Part shown: in pieces, positions 1 through 8,465 of the stretch
How the letters are laid out: each line of letters opens with the position of its first letter
Numbering within the stretch: the stretch's first letter is position 1
From: BOG-908 sp964242595
GTDB lineage: Bacteria > Pseudomonadota > Alphaproteobacteria > Acetobacterales > Acetobacteraceae
Length of the DNA stretch: 57,879 nucleotides
NCBI GenBank assembly: GCA_964242595.1
Contig: CAXTBC010000021.1
Coordinates: 1 to 57,879 of the forward strand
Direction of reading: 5' to 3'
Made by a program: the position numbers and the translations under genes
The notes under the pieces: generated by a model
Database searches by the model: none
What the model saw: only the letters and a program-made list of their open reading frames with translations
What the model was told of the DNA's origin: nothing

Positions 1-130
1 TTGGGGCAGAGCCCCATGCTTGTCTATAGGTCAAAGTTTACGGCCGTTAGTATGACGGGTGAGGCTCTGCCTGAACTCCGTCGTGCGCAGCACGCACCTG
101 CGTGACGGAGTGCTGAGGCTCCAGACCCGT
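1..130. repeat. Family-2 palindromic element, right end, with tail
   Basis: Bases 1-15 are the right terminal hairpin of family 2 (GGGGCAGAGCCCC), cut by the window edge. A tail ending in GGCCGTTAGTAT follows and is base-for-base the same as after the copy at 11651. Bases 85-125 hold an arm with GTGCGCAGCACGCA and TGCGTGACGG, which returns inverted near 11845 and 41950. No gene is seen before 197. Confidence 0.75.
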
Positions 131-196
131 CTGCTTATAGCGTTATGATTGGTGGGAGCTGACAGCGGAGGTGTTGCTGTGCGCGCGTTGCGCGGC

Positions 197-709
197 CTAA
201 CGAACCTCTATTCCGACCACATCGTGCACGTCCCGCGCCCCGTGCTTGTCGCCCGGCACGATCAGCCGGAGTGACGGCAAATCGGTGGCCTGGTCGTCCT
301 GGCGGTAGGCGACGACAACCTGCCTGCCGCCGATCGCCGGGTCTATCTCGCCGATGCCGAAGGCTGCGGCGTAGCCGTCCTGGCCGCTGACCATCAGCAC
401 GTGGCGCATGCCGGTGCGTTTGCCGGGCTCGTCCTGCGGGCCGGCCTTGACTGCGAGGTCCCACAGCAGCACGCCGGTCCAGCTGTGGTGGTCCTGGCCG
501 TGCATGGTGGTGAAATCGGCCTCTACGTGGTGGGCCGGCAGGGCGTGCAGCTGGTCCAGCGTTAGGGTCAGCGGGTGAGCTACCTTGCCGCCGATGGCGA
601 GGCCGGTCGGCGTGGCGGCCCAGGCATGAGCGGCCAGGCACGCGACGGCACAGCAGGCGAGTTGGATGCAGGCGAACCGGACGCCGGCGGGGCCGGGCCG
701 CAGGGTCAC
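197..709 (-). CDS. Small sulfite-oxidase-fold (molybdopterin-binding-like) secreted protein
   Basis: A 170-residue protein beginning with a signal-peptide-like stretch (hydrophobic core about residues 11-31, Ala-rich cleavage region). The rest resembles the small single-domain members of the oxidoreductase molybdopterin-binding (SUOX) fold: a beta-rich segment, then WTGVLLWDL near residue 78, typical of that fold. I see no clear Cys ligand for molybdenum in the mature part, so redox activity is uncertain. It starts with GTG and overlaps the stop of the Mop-domain gene by four bases (GTGA), so it is probably translationally coupled. It is the third gene of an operon led by the Rieske oxygenase. 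The neighbouring molybdate-binding-type gene supports a molybdenum link, but that is inference. Confidence 0.7.
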   Translation of the reverse strand: MTLRPGPAGVRFACIQLACCAVACLAAHAWAATPTGLAIGGKVAHPLTLTLDQLHALPAHHVEADFTTMHGQDHHSWTGVLLWDLAVKAGPQDEPGKRTGMRHVLMVSGQDGYAAAFGIGEIDPAIGGRQVVVAYRQDDQATDLPSLRLIVPGDKHGARDVHDVVGIEVR

Positions 710-912
710 TTGGCCACCATCACGTCCGACGCCTTGATCACGGCCGTGGCCTCGTCGCCCACGGCCAGGCCCAACTCATCGACCGCCTCGTTGGTGATTG
801 ACGCGGTCACGACCACGCTCTCGGCGATCTGGATGCGGACGTGGCCGGTGGTCTGGCCCTTCTGCACGGCGATGACGCGGCCGGCGAACTGGTTGCGGGC
901 GCTGAGTCTCAC
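706..912 (-). CDS. Molbindin-like TOBE/Mop domain protein
   Basis: A 68-residue protein made of a single TOBE/Mop domain: it begins MRLSARNQFAGRVIAV, with the typical SARNxxxGxV opening, and has EAVDELGLAVGDEATAVIKA and SDVMVAK near the end. Single Mop domains of this length are molbindins, which bind molybdate or tungstate as oligomers in the cytoplasm. I chose the GTG at 912 because it forms a four-base GTGA overlap with the stop of the Rieske gene and starts exactly where the domain does. A further GTGA overlap couples it to the next gene. The role here, molybdate storage or sensing for the adjacent SUOX-fold protein, is inferred from context. Confidence 0.85.
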   Translation of the reverse strand: MRLSARNQFAGRVIAVQKGQTTGHVRIQIAESVVVTASITNEAVDELGLAVGDEATAVIKASDVMVAK

Positions 913-2018
913 GCGGCATCCTCGGTCACGCGTCTCCGCGAAGCGGTGATCGGCAGGCCGTTGCGGCCGAGCAGGCCGCGCAGCTCGCGTATGGCGGGGA
1001 ACACCTCCTGGTTCCAGTCCTCGCCCTGCGCGTCGTGCGCCTTCTGCTCTTCCTCGACGATCCAGCGGTCCTCGGTGAAGATCCGTTCGGTGAACCAGAC
1101 CAGGACGGGCCATGCGGCATCGAGCAGAAAGCCGACCTTGGCCGGGCGCTGGATGGAGAGGAGGCCGAAGGTGCGGTTGGTGCGCTGGTCACGATCCAGC
1201 GGCACGTAGACGATCCACAGGTTCATCACCGGCAGTTCGCCGTCCGTCCAGATCTTCAGGTTCTGGTAGGGATACTCGGTGCGGATGGTCATCAGGTCCT
1301 TGTGGTTCTGATCACCCGTCTTGCGGCGCTTGCCCAGGATGGCGGCCTCGCCCAGCGGCTGCTTCCCGCCGGTGCGGCCGAAGGTGTAGTCCACCTCCAT
1401 CCAGTTATCGCCGATGCGCATGCCGCGATGGCGCGGCCGCATCTGGCCCATCTGCTTGCGATGCAGGAACTGATGGTTCATGTCCGTCAGGTTCTCGTGC
1501 ATGAACGTGTAGTGGCAGGCCACTTCCTGGCCGAAGCGGCGCGTGCGGAAGCGCGGATCGTCGCTGGCGCCCAGGGTGGGGAACGGCACGGTGTCGGCCA
1601 GCGCGGGGTCGCCGGGGAAGACGAAGATCAAGCCCGCCTGCTCGCGGCAGGGATAGGCGCGCACGCCGTTCGGCAGCTTGTCCTTGCCCAGATAGGGCAC
1701 CTCGATGCACTTGCCGGTCTGGTCGTACGTCCAGCCGTGGTAGCAGCAGCGCAGCGCGCAGCCCTCGACCACGCCGTCGTGCAGCGGCACCTGGCGGTGG
1801 GCGCAGCGGTCCTCCAGCGCGAAAACCGCGCCCTCGCTTGGACGCACCAGCACGATAGGCTCGCCGGCGAAGCGGACGCCCAATGCCTTACCCGGTTTGA
1901 GTTCGCGCGACCAGGCAAGCGGGTACCAATGGTCAGGATGCGCGCCGACCCGCCGCAGGTCGGTTCGGGGGCAATCGGCAAGGGAATCCAACGGCACGTC
2001 GACGGCGTAAGTGTCCAT
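909..2018 (-). CDS. Rieske non-heme iron oxygenase, alpha-subunit type
   Basis: A 369-residue oxygenase. The Rieske [2Fe-2S] ligands are C72-x-H74 and C91-x-x-H94 (CAHR and CCYHGW), followed by the mononuclear iron motif DMNHQFLH (D179, H182, H186). This is the domain order of aromatic-ring-hydroxylating or O-demethylating oxygenase alpha subunits. The C-terminal half is a catalytic helix-grip domain. No reductase or ferredoxin gene is adjacent, so the electron donor must come from elsewhere. The substrate cannot be named; vanillate demethylase-like or PaO-like enzymes are alternatives. I chose the ATG at 2018 because upstream in-frame sequence runs back into the tRNA. It is the first gene of the operon with the Mop and SUOX-fold genes. 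Confidence 0.85.
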   Translation of the reverse strand: MDTYAVDVPLDSLADCPRTDLRRVGAHPDHWYPLAWSRELKPGKALGVRFAGEPIVLVRPSEGAVFALEDRCAHRQVPLHDGVVEGCALRCCYHGWTYDQTGKCIEVPYLGKDKLPNGVRAYPCREQAGLIFVFPGDPALADTVPFPTLGASDDPRFRTRRFGQEVACHYTFMHENLTDMNHQFLHRKQMGQMRPRHRGMRIGDNWMEVDYTFGRTGGKQPLGEAAILGKRRKTGDQNHKDLMTIRTEYPYQNLKIWTDGELPVMNLWIVYVPLDRDQRTNRTFGLLSIQRPAKVGFLLDAAWPVLVWFTERIFTEDRWIVEEEQKAHDAQGEDWNQEVFPAIRELRGLLGRNGLPITASRRRVTEDAA

Positions 2019-2201
2019 GGCGCGATTAACGATAGAGCACCCCTCGCTTGCAAGGCACAAATCGTAAAACAGGCCGTGGGCTGCCACCGCAATGGTCAGG
2101 CGGTCCCATAGCCGCGGCGGGCGAGCGTCCGAAAACTTCCGTGGCGGGCAGCCGGGCGGGAAACGCCGTTCTTCCGCCGGATTGCTGCCAGCGTGGCAAG
2201 C

Positions 2202-2277
2202 TGGTGCCCCGTACGGGATTCGAACCCGTGTAGCCAACGTGAAAGGCTGGTGTCCTAGGCCTCTAGACGAACGGGAC
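2202..2277 (-). tRNA. tRNA-Glu (TTC)
   Basis: A 76-nt cloverleaf on the minus strand. The acceptor stem GTCCCGT pairs with ACGGGGC (one T-G pair), the D-arm contains TCTAGAGGCC, the anticodon loop CTTTCAC gives anticodon TTC, and the T-loop is GGTTCGAATCC. CCA is encoded. It is isolated: the Rieske gene starts about 180 bases away and transcription is in the same direction. Confidence 0.97.
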
Positions 2278-2350
2278 GGGCAGGCGACGGTGGGTAGCCA
2301 AACCGCGCGCCGGGGTCAAGGGAGTTGCCCGCTTCAGCTTGGCGAAGAAA

Positions 2351-2475
2351 GCAAGGCCTTCTTTTTCGAGAAAAAGAAGCAAAAAGCTTTTACTACCGGA
2401 CGCGGCTCTCTCCGGGCACACCCGACAGGGAGCAAAAGCTTTTTGGTTCTTTTCCTCGAAAAAAGAACTGCTTAC
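2351..2475. repeat. Family-1 palindromic element, complete (A arm, then B arm)
   Basis: The left arm has the A-type stem (CTTCTTTTT / AAAAAGAAG, loop CGAG). The right arm is the inverted B type (GTTC / GAAC closing pairs). The spacer ends with CCCGACAGGGAGC. The stop codon of the DUF885 gene (2472-2474) touches the right arm. It may act as a bidirectional terminator. Confidence 0.85.
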
Positions 2476-4208
2476 TTATTCCTTTCCTTCCCGATCCAAT
2501 CACCAACACGCGCGTCCAGCACGCCTAAAGGCATGGCCCCTTCATCAAGCACCACGTCGTGGAACCGCCGCTCGTCGAACCGCGGGCCCAAGGCCGCCTC
2601 GGCGCGGTGGCGCAGCTCCATGATCTTCAGCTCGCCCACCTTGTAGCCCAAAGCCTGGCCCGGCCAGGCGATGTAGCGGTCCACCTCGGACTGCATGTTG
2701 GCTTCCGAGAGCGCGGTGTTCTCGCGCAGACAGGCGAGCGCCTGGTCGCGCGTGTAGCCACGGTCGTGCAGGCCCACATCCATCACCAGCCGGCAGGCGC
2801 GCCACATCTCCAGGGAGAGCTGGCCGAAGCGCTCGTAGGGCGTGGTGTACAGGCCGAACTCGGTGCCGAGCTGCTCGGCATACAGCGCCCAGCCTTCCAC
2901 GAAGGCGGTGATGTCGGAATCCTGCCGGAACGCCGGCAGGCCGGTCAGCTCCTGCGCCAGGGCGATCTGGATGTGGTGGCCCGGCGCGCCCTCGTGGGCG
3001 ACCAGGGCGGGCAGCTCGAACAGCGGGCGCTGGTCGAGATGCGAGGTGTTGACGAGCAGCTCGCCCGAGACGCCCTGTTCGGGGCTGCCGAGGTTGTAAC
3101 GCGCCGTGGTGTAGCCGTCTTCGATGGCGGCGGGCACCGGCGCCACGCCGTAGGGCAGGCGGGGCAGGCGGCCGAAGAAGCGCGGCAACTGGCCGTCCAC
3201 CCGCTTGGCCAGGCGGCTCGCGCGCTCCAGCAGCGCCTCGCGGCTGGTGGCATAGAAGCGCGGGTCGGTCCGCAGCATGGCCTGGAAAGCCGCGAAGTCG
3301 CCGTGAAAGCCGGCGGCGCTGATCTGCGCGTCCATCGCGCGGCGGATGCGGGCAATTTCGGACTGGCCGAGGGCGAACACCTGGTCGGGCGTGAGGCTGG
3401 TTGTGGTCTCCCGCCGCACCAGCATGGCGTAGTAGGCGCGGCCGTCAGGCAGCGCGCCGGCGCCGATGCTGGCGCGGCTGTGCGGCAGGTAGATATCGGC
3501 GAAAAAGGCGGCGAGCCTGGCCTGCGCCGGCTTGACAGCGCCGGTGATGGTGGCCAGCGCCTGGGCGCGCAACGCCGCGCGCTCAGGGATGGCGGGCAGC
3601 GTGTCCAGCGGCGCGAGCAGCGGGTCCTGCGCCGGCGGCACGGCGGCACGGGCGGCGGCGGCCTTGGTCTGCGCCTCGGCGATGCGGTGCGGCAGGGTGA
3701 ATCCGGTGTCGACTCCGCGCTGCAGGTTGGCGGTCTCGGTGGCGTAAAAGGCGGGCAGGGTGCGTAGCCGGCTGAGCCAGGCTTGCGCTTCGGCCTGGCT
3801 ATGCAGGGCGGTGCCGCTGGCGGTCTCGTCGGGCACGGTGAAGAAGCCCTGGTCGCTGGCGAACGGGATGCGCAGCTCGTCGAACGCGGCGCTGGCCTGG
3901 TCGGTGGCGATGCGGGCTTCCAGCACGCTGCGGTTCAGCGCGTCCTCGCCCGCCAGCGTGGCGGGCGGGATTGCGTCCAGCGCGGCCTTGATGCGGCCGA
4001 GCGACGCCATGCGCGCCGCCTGGGCGGCAGGGCTGTCGTCCGGCCAGCGCGCGGCGGCCTGCAGGTCGCCGCGACGCGACGCGTCCAGCGGGTCGGCTTC
4101 AGCCAGCCAGGCATCGTAGGCGGAGAGCACGTCAGGCAGAGCCGGCGCGGCGGCGTAGGCGCGGGAGACGAGCAGCATGAGCGCGAGGGGCAGGGCGTGT
4201 CTGCGCAT
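2472..4208 (-). CDS. DUF885 family putative metallopeptidase, secreted
   Basis: A 578-residue protein. Residues 1-20 (MRRHALPLALMLLVSRAYAA) form a signal peptide ending in an AYA-A site, so export to the periplasm is expected. The body matches the DUF885 family: the metal-site motif HEGAPGHH at about 405-412, EGWALYAE at about 438-445, and a helical C-terminus with ALGYKVGELKI. The family is related to zinc-dependent peptidases, the HEGxPGHH block acting like HExxH with the downstream Glu as third ligand; the natural substrate is unknown. The ATG at 4208 is chosen because it opens the signal peptide; the upstream frame runs into a family-2-like repeat. Single-gene unit. Confidence 0.88.
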   Translation of the reverse strand: MRRHALPLALMLLVSRAYAAAPALPDVLSAYDAWLAEADPLDASRRGDLQAAARWPDDSPAAQAARMASLGRIKAALDAIPPATLAGEDALNRSVLEARIATDQASAAFDELRIPFASDQGFFTVPDETASGTALHSQAEAQAWLSRLRTLPAFYATETANLQRGVDTGFTLPHRIAEAQTKAAAARAAVPPAQDPLLAPLDTLPAIPERAALRAQALATITGAVKPAQARLAAFFADIYLPHSRASIGAGALPDGRAYYAMLVRRETTTSLTPDQVFALGQSEIARIRRAMDAQISAAGFHGDFAAFQAMLRTDPRFYATSREALLERASRLAKRVDGQLPRFFGRLPRLPYGVAPVPAAIEDGYTTARYNLGSPEQGVSGELLVNTSHLDQRPLFELPALVAHEGAPGHHIQIALAQELTGLPAFRQDSDITAFVEGWALYAEQLGTEFGLYTTPYERFGQLSLEMWRACRLVMDVGLHDRGYTRDQALACLRENTALSEANMQSEVDRYIAWPGQALGYKVGELKIMELRHRAEAALGPRFDERRFHDVVLDEGAMPLGVLDARVGDWIGKERNK

Positions 4209-4257
4209 GTGCTCGACGGTTCCGCTTTTGTGAGGGTGCAGCAGGGCCACGCCATGG

Positions 4258-4520
4258 GGGCGTGCACAAGGGGCGGGGCGCAGCACGCATTCGCGTGATG
4301 GGCTCGAAGCCCCAGACCTCCACCCATACCAACCACCTGAAGATTGGCGCTTCAAAAGCCAGGAGCGCTGCCCCTGGCCCTCGCTAAGAAAAGGTCCTTA
4401 AACCTGTTTGCGAGGTATCCTAAACAGAGGGGGGTCTGGGGCCTCGAGGCCCCAGCGGGGTTTGGGGCAGAGTCCCATGCTTGCCCACACGTCAGGACTT
4501 CCGGCCGTCTAGCACCATGG
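4258..4520. repeat. Family-2 element, complete, plus a separate arm module
   Basis: This fills most of the 340-base gap between the DUF885 and Sel1 genes, and no gene is seen here. Bases 4273-4322 carry the arm module GCGCAGCACGC..GCGTGATG. Bases 4358-4483 are a whole element: left hairpin CCAGGAGCGCTGCCCCTGG, central GGGGCCTCGAGGCCCC, right end AGCGGGGTTTGGGGCAG. A tail related to that at 16-53 follows. Confidence 0.8.
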
Positions 4521-4548
4521 CCGCCAAAACATGTTTTCAAACAGGCGC

Positions 4549-5265
4549 TTAGGTAACTGAAAACCCCGCCCAGCCGGACGGGACGTAGCGGCCCAGTGAC
4601 GGGCAGATGACGAACACGCGCCAGGCGTAGCGGCCCGGCCGAGGGGCGGGCATCCGCGTAGCCGAGACGTCCGTGGTGGTGCTGAACGAGAGCGTGGGCG
4701 CAATGCCGTCCAGCAGCATCACCTGCACGAAGTAGCTTGCCGGGCCGGGCGCAGGCGGCGCGGTCCAGACAAGCGCCAACCCGGCTTCCGGCGCAGACAC
4801 GGAAGCCGCCTCGCGCGGGTAGCGCGTGACGGGTGGCAGCAAGGCGGCCGGCGCTGCCATCGCACGCAGGTGCCGGCCGGCCGCCGCGGCCAGGCCTTCG
4901 GCTGCGGCCTGGCTGAACCAGGCGCGCGCAAGCTCGGGGTTCTGCGGCACGCCGTCGCCGGCCTCGTAGAGCTGGCCCAGGTCGAACGCCGCGCGGGCGA
5001 CGCCGCCGGTGGCCGCCGCCGCGTAGTAGTCGGCAGCCTGCCCTGCGTCCCGGACGGTGCCGCGCCCGCTGTCGTACATCACGGCCACGTTCAGCTGCGC
5101 CTCCGGCAGGCCGGCGTCCGCGGCGATGCGGTAGAGCGCAAGGGCGCGGGCGGTGCCGGCGACGCCGGTGGTCGCCAGGTCGGCGGCGATGGCCTGGTTG
5201 AGCAGCACGTGCGGATCCGGGTGGGCGCTGGCCTGCGACCAGGCTGACAGAAAGAGGTAGACCAT
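4549..5265 (-). CDS. Sel1-like/TPR repeat protein, secreted
   Basis: A 238-residue protein that starts with a short hydrophobic leader (MVYLFLSAWSQASA). It then has two to three Sel1-like repeats of about 36 residues: ARALALYRIAADAGLPEAQ, AADYYAAAATGGVARAAFD and ARAWFSQAAAEG. The C-terminal 80 residues are beta-rich with WTAPPAP and RYAWRVFVICPSLG, like a fibronectin-III or PKD-type fold. Such proteins often act as scaffolds in envelope or polysaccharide assembly. It lies upstream of, and on the same strand as, the downstream half of the exopolysaccharide locus. An alternative ATG at 5367 would add 34 residues but would spoil the signal-peptide start. No specific function is recognised. Confidence 0.75.
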   Translation of the reverse strand: MVYLFLSAWSQASAHPDPHVLLNQAIAADLATTGVAGTARALALYRIAADAGLPEAQLNVAVMYDSGRGTVRDAGQAADYYAAAATGGVARAAFDLGQLYEAGDGVPQNPELARAWFSQAAAEGLAAAAGRHLRAMAAPAALLPPVTRYPREAASVSAPEAGLALVWTAPPAPGPASYFVQVMLLDGIAPTLSFSTTTDVSATRMPAPRPGRYAWRVFVICPSLGRYVPSGWAGFSVT

Positions 5266-5378
5266 CGTTCTGCGCAGGAAAGAGCTGGGACGTCCCTGCC
5301 TGGTGCGCGCCGGCTGCCAAAGGATGTTTGTCGCGCGCCAGGCCAGGTGTCCGATGTCCGTCCCCAAACAGAGCTGCC

Positions 5379-5798
5379 CTACTTCCAGGTGATCTGGGCG
5401 CGGCGGTTGCGGCCGTCCTGCGGGTTGTCGGGCACCGCCGGGTCGGTCACGCCCTTGGCCAGGATCTGGAACCTGTCGGCAGGGATGCCACGGGCGACCA
5501 GGCCGCGGAACACCGCGTCGGCGCGTGCCTGGGACAGCCGGATGTTGGCCTGCGGCGATCCCGTGGAGTCGGTGCCGGCGGAGACCGTCATCAGGATCGG
5601 CTTGCCGTCGCGGTAGAGGCGGGCGGCGTGGTCCAGCTCGGCCATGTTGTCGCCGTGGACGACGGCGCTGCCCTCGTCGAAATAGACGCTGATCGAGTCA
5701 GGGGCGGCGGGCTGCGCCGGTGTTCCGTCGGCCGGGGCGGCCAGCGCGGTGCCGGCAAGTGTCAGGAGGATCGGCAAAGCGGGAAGGAAGCGGCGCAT
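5379..5798 (-). CDS. OmpA-family C-terminal domain protein
   Basis: A 139-residue protein. Residues 1-20 are a signal peptide (MRRFLPALPILLTLAGTALA). A single OmpA-like peptidoglycan-binding domain follows from about residue 35: ISVYFDEGSA, then SQARADAVFRGLV, and NRRAQI near the end, which is the conserved C-terminal signature. It probably sits in the periplasm and anchors to peptidoglycan. It has no barrel and no lipobox, so it is a free domain. It lies 12 bases downstream of the AAA-lid-like membrane protein gene on the same strand, which suggests co-transcription with the polymerase gene and a structural role in polysaccharide export. Confidence 0.87.
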   Translation of the reverse strand: MRRFLPALPILLTLAGTALAAPADGTPAQPAAPDSISVYFDEGSAVVHGDNMAELDHAARLYRDGKPILMTVSAGTDSTGSPQANIRLSQARADAVFRGLVARGIPADRFQILAKGVTDPAVPDNPQDGRNRRAQITWK

Positions 5799-5810
5799 GA
5801 TGACCTCTTT

Positions 5811-7172
5811 TCAGGGGAGTTGGACCTCGACGGTGCCGGGCTTGCGGGGCGGCAATCCGGACGGAATCAGAACAAGCGACGGCTGCAAGGAGTTGCCGCC
5901 CAGGTTGGGCCAGGCAGTATTGAAGATCGTTTTGGCGATCACGTCTGCAAGCGCCAAGTCGTCACTGTAGAAAAACGATACCGCGCGGCGGGGCGGCGCG
6001 GCGTGGATCGGCTTGGCGCGGATGTCCGTGATGCCGGCCTTCTCCAACGCCACGGCCAGCGGCCGCAGGCGGGCCAGCGCGCCGCGGTCGGCCGCAGCGT
6101 AGAGCAGCAGGACCGAGGCGGGAGCGCCTTGCGGCAGCGCGGCCTGCAGCGCCGGCGATGGCCGGGCCACTTCCTGTCGTGCAGGCGAAGGCGGCGACCC
6201 GGCGGAAGGTGCGGGCGCGCTCGCCTCGGGCGGCAGTGCGGCCGTCTGCGGCGAAGAGGGCTGCGCCACCGGGGCAGTCGGCGTGACCTGCGGCGCCGGT
6301 GGGGTGCCCTGCGTCGCCGGCGGTGTGACCTGCAGCCCAGGTGGTCCGGCCTGCAAAGGCGGGCGTGCAGCCTGGGAAGCAGGCACGGCCGCGATGGCTA
6401 TCGGTTGGCCGGAAAGGACCGCTGGACTGGCCTGCCGCGGCACGGCGAGCGCCGGAGGCAACGCCAGGCCAGGCACCGGCAACGGCACGGACGTCCTTGG
6501 CACGGGAGGCACCCGCACGGCGATAACCGGCGGCAAGGGCGCCAGCACGGGCGGGGACGGCAGCTTCTGTGCGGGCCCCTGTGCTGCGGCGACCGCTGCG
6601 TTCTGGGCCGTGACCGGCTGCGGCAGCGCCGCCACGGTGGCGGGCTGCGGCGCCGGGCGGGCCGTCGGCCGCCGTGCCTGCCCAGGGTCGGGCAGCAGCC
6701 TGGGCGCAAGATTGGCGGCGTGCCCGGGTGCGGCGGAGGATGTCACCCCTGGTGCCACCTCGGACGCTGGCGGCCTGGATGGCATCGTCACCAGCAACGC
6801 CATCGCGGCGGCCAGCGCCGCGCAGCCGGCGACCAGGTAGGCCCGCGAGCGCGTCACCCAGGGCGGCAGTGCCCGGCCGGCGGCCGGCGACGATTGTGAG
6901 GCCGGCTGCGCGCTGGCCAGCGCCCGGCGCACCAGGTCCGGGCCGATGCTTGGCGCGTCCTCGGTGGAGGCGAGGAACAGCGTGGCGGCCAGACCGCTGC
7001 GCAGCCGCCGGCCGGAGCCGGCGGAGTCGGCCACCAGCAGCGCCACCGCGTCCGGCACCAGCAGGTCGGGCGGATGACCGAGCGCGTTCAGCCGCCGGGC
7101 GACCAGCGCCTCGGCGCCGGCCCTGTCCAGGCGGGCGGCGTCGGCTTCGTGTGGGGCAGCGTGGGTGTCCAT
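5811..7172 (-). CDS. Pro/Ala-rich single-pass membrane protein with AAA-lid-like N-terminus
   Basis: A 453-residue protein in three parts. Residues about 15-90 look like the C-terminal lid of ExeA/GspA-type AAA ATPases (RRLNALGHPPDLL, then DAVALLVADSAGSGRRLR and DLVRRALASAQ), but no Walker A or B domain is present. One transmembrane helix follows at about 110-130 (AYLVAGCAALAAAMALLV), then some 200 residues of Pro/Ala/Gln-rich linker. The last 100 residues form an alpha/beta domain (ASVLLLYAAADRGALARLRP) resembling a LytR-C-like fold. It lies between the Wzy-type polymerase gene and the OmpA-like gene. An exopolysaccharide role is inferred from context; the lid assignment is from pattern only. 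Confidence 0.7.
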   Translation of the reverse strand: MDTHAAPHEADAARLDRAGAEALVARRLNALGHPPDLLVPDAVALLVADSAGSGRRLRSGLAATLFLASTEDAPSIGPDLVRRALASAQPASQSSPAAGRALPPWVTRSRAYLVAGCAALAAAMALLVTMPSRPPASEVAPGVTSSAAPGHAANLAPRLLPDPGQARRPTARPAPQPATVAALPQPVTAQNAAVAAAQGPAQKLPSPPVLAPLPPVIAVRVPPVPRTSVPLPVPGLALPPALAVPRQASPAVLSGQPIAIAAVPASQAARPPLQAGPPGLQVTPPATQGTPPAPQVTPTAPVAQPSSPQTAALPPEASAPAPSAGSPPSPARQEVARPSPALQAALPQGAPASVLLLYAAADRGALARLRPLAVALEKAGITDIRAKPIHAAPPRRAVSFFYSDDLALADVIAKTIFNTAWPNLGGNSLQPSLVLIPSGLPPRKPGTVEVQLP

Positions 7173-7184
7173 GACGGGCGGGGA

Positions 7185-8465
7185 TCAGGCCGGCGCGCGG
7201 CCCGCCTTCAGGCGGGCCACCGCCAGCAGCAGCAATACCGGGAAGAGTACCGGCGGGAACTGCTGGTAGCCGCCGGTAAACAGGAACAGCAGCATGCAGG
7301 GCACGAACAGCGCGCCCTGCAGCGCAGTGCGCTCGGCCCGCCAGAACAGCGCCAGGTAGGCCACCAGCAGCGGCAGGCCGAACTCCAGGAACACCTTGAT
7401 GGGCGTGTTCACGTCGAACGCGTAAGGCAGGCTCAGCTTCTCGCTCACCCCGGCGCCGATGCCGGCCAGCAGGGCCGAAGGCTCGCGCGCCAGCACGTCC
7501 GCCATCAACCAGAACGGCGTGATGAAGCGCATGTGGCCGCTGGTGCCCGGCTGGGAAATCTCGCCCAGCCTGTCCGACAGAGCGGTGGCGAAGTCCGGTG
7601 CCAGCAGCACCAGCAAGGCCGCGGCCAAGCCCAGCCCGCAGGCCGAGACGAGCGCCACCTTGAGGAATTGCGGCCCCAGCCGGATGCCCGCGAAAAGGAA
7701 GAAGCTGGCCAGCACGATCCAGCCGGTGCCCGAGAACGACAGCAGCAGCCCGGCGGCGAACAGGCCGACATAGAGCATCCGTCGCGCCGTCAGCACCTCG
7801 ATCATCAGGCCCACCGCCATGAACTGCGACAACACGCTGGGCTCGACCAGCACCAGGCCGTTGGACTTCAGCACCTCGCCGATCCCCACCGGGATCTCGA
7901 GGTTGTAGGAAGACTCCAGCAGCAGGTTGCTGGGCACGAAGCCGGTGAAGGCGAACAGGCGCAGGCCGGCGAACTGGGCGGCGAACTGGGCGATGCCGAG
8001 GATGGCGACGAGCGCCAACAGGCGGTTGATTCGGGCGAAGAACGCGCCCTCCTCGACCGGCTGGGCAAAGCTCAGGGTTGCAAAGGCTGTGATGCCCAAG
8101 AAATGCAGCAGGGAGTTGCTGCTGGCCGCCGCGTCGAACGTGTTGGGCGCCATGGCGTGCCAGGCCGCACCCAGCAGGGCCAGCCCGACCACTCCCAAAT
8201 AGATGGCGGTGCGTCCGCGGTGCAGCACGAGCGTGCCGGTGGCCAGCCCCCAGGCGCCCAGCGCCAGCCCGATCGGCCCCACGATGCTGAGCGGCTGTCC
8301 GCCGGCGGGAATTGCGAAACGCTGCAAGAACAGGCACACGCAAAGCAATACGCTGGTGAAACGCAGGCAAGCCGCCTGCGTTGCCCTGCCGTCGGCGGGG
8401 ATCGCCGTCGGACCGGGCCGGACAGACGATGGGGAAGAGCTCAGACCGATGGCGGGGTTCAACAC
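7185..8465 (-). CDS. O-antigen ligase/Wzy-type polysaccharide polymerase
   Basis: A 426-residue polytopic membrane protein with roughly 11-12 hydrophobic helices. It has a central loop with SSYNLEIPVGIGEVLKSNGL and the typical sequence SFSGTGWIVLASF after the sixth to seventh helix, as in the O-antigen ligase/polymerase family. It would join repeat units on the periplasmic side of the inner membrane, consistent with a Wzx-type flippase and Wza-type export protein in the same locus. Its only ATG, at 8465, overlaps the likely start of the divergent barrel gene by 17 bases, so one of the two starts is probably internal. Polymerase and ligase cannot be separated by sequence; the lack of lipid A genes nearby favours polymerase. 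Confidence 0.82.
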   Translation of the reverse strand: MLNPAIGLSSSPSSVRPGPTAIPADGRATQAACLRFTSVLLCVCLFLQRFAIPAGGQPLSIVGPIGLALGAWGLATGTLVLHRGRTAIYLGVVGLALLGAAWHAMAPNTFDAAASSNSLLHFLGITAFATLSFAQPVEEGAFFARINRLLALVAILGIAQFAAQFAGLRLFAFTGFVPSNLLLESSYNLEIPVGIGEVLKSNGLVLVEPSVLSQFMAVGLMIEVLTARRMLYVGLFAAGLLLSFSGTGWIVLASFFLFAGIRLGPQFLKVALVSACGLGLAAALLVLLAPDFATALSDRLGEISQPGTSGHMRFITPFWLMADVLAREPSALLAGIGAGVSEKLSLPYAFDVNTPIKVFLEFGLPLLVAYLALFWRAERTALQGALFVPCMLLFLFTGGYQQFPPVLFPVLLLLAVARLKAGRAPA

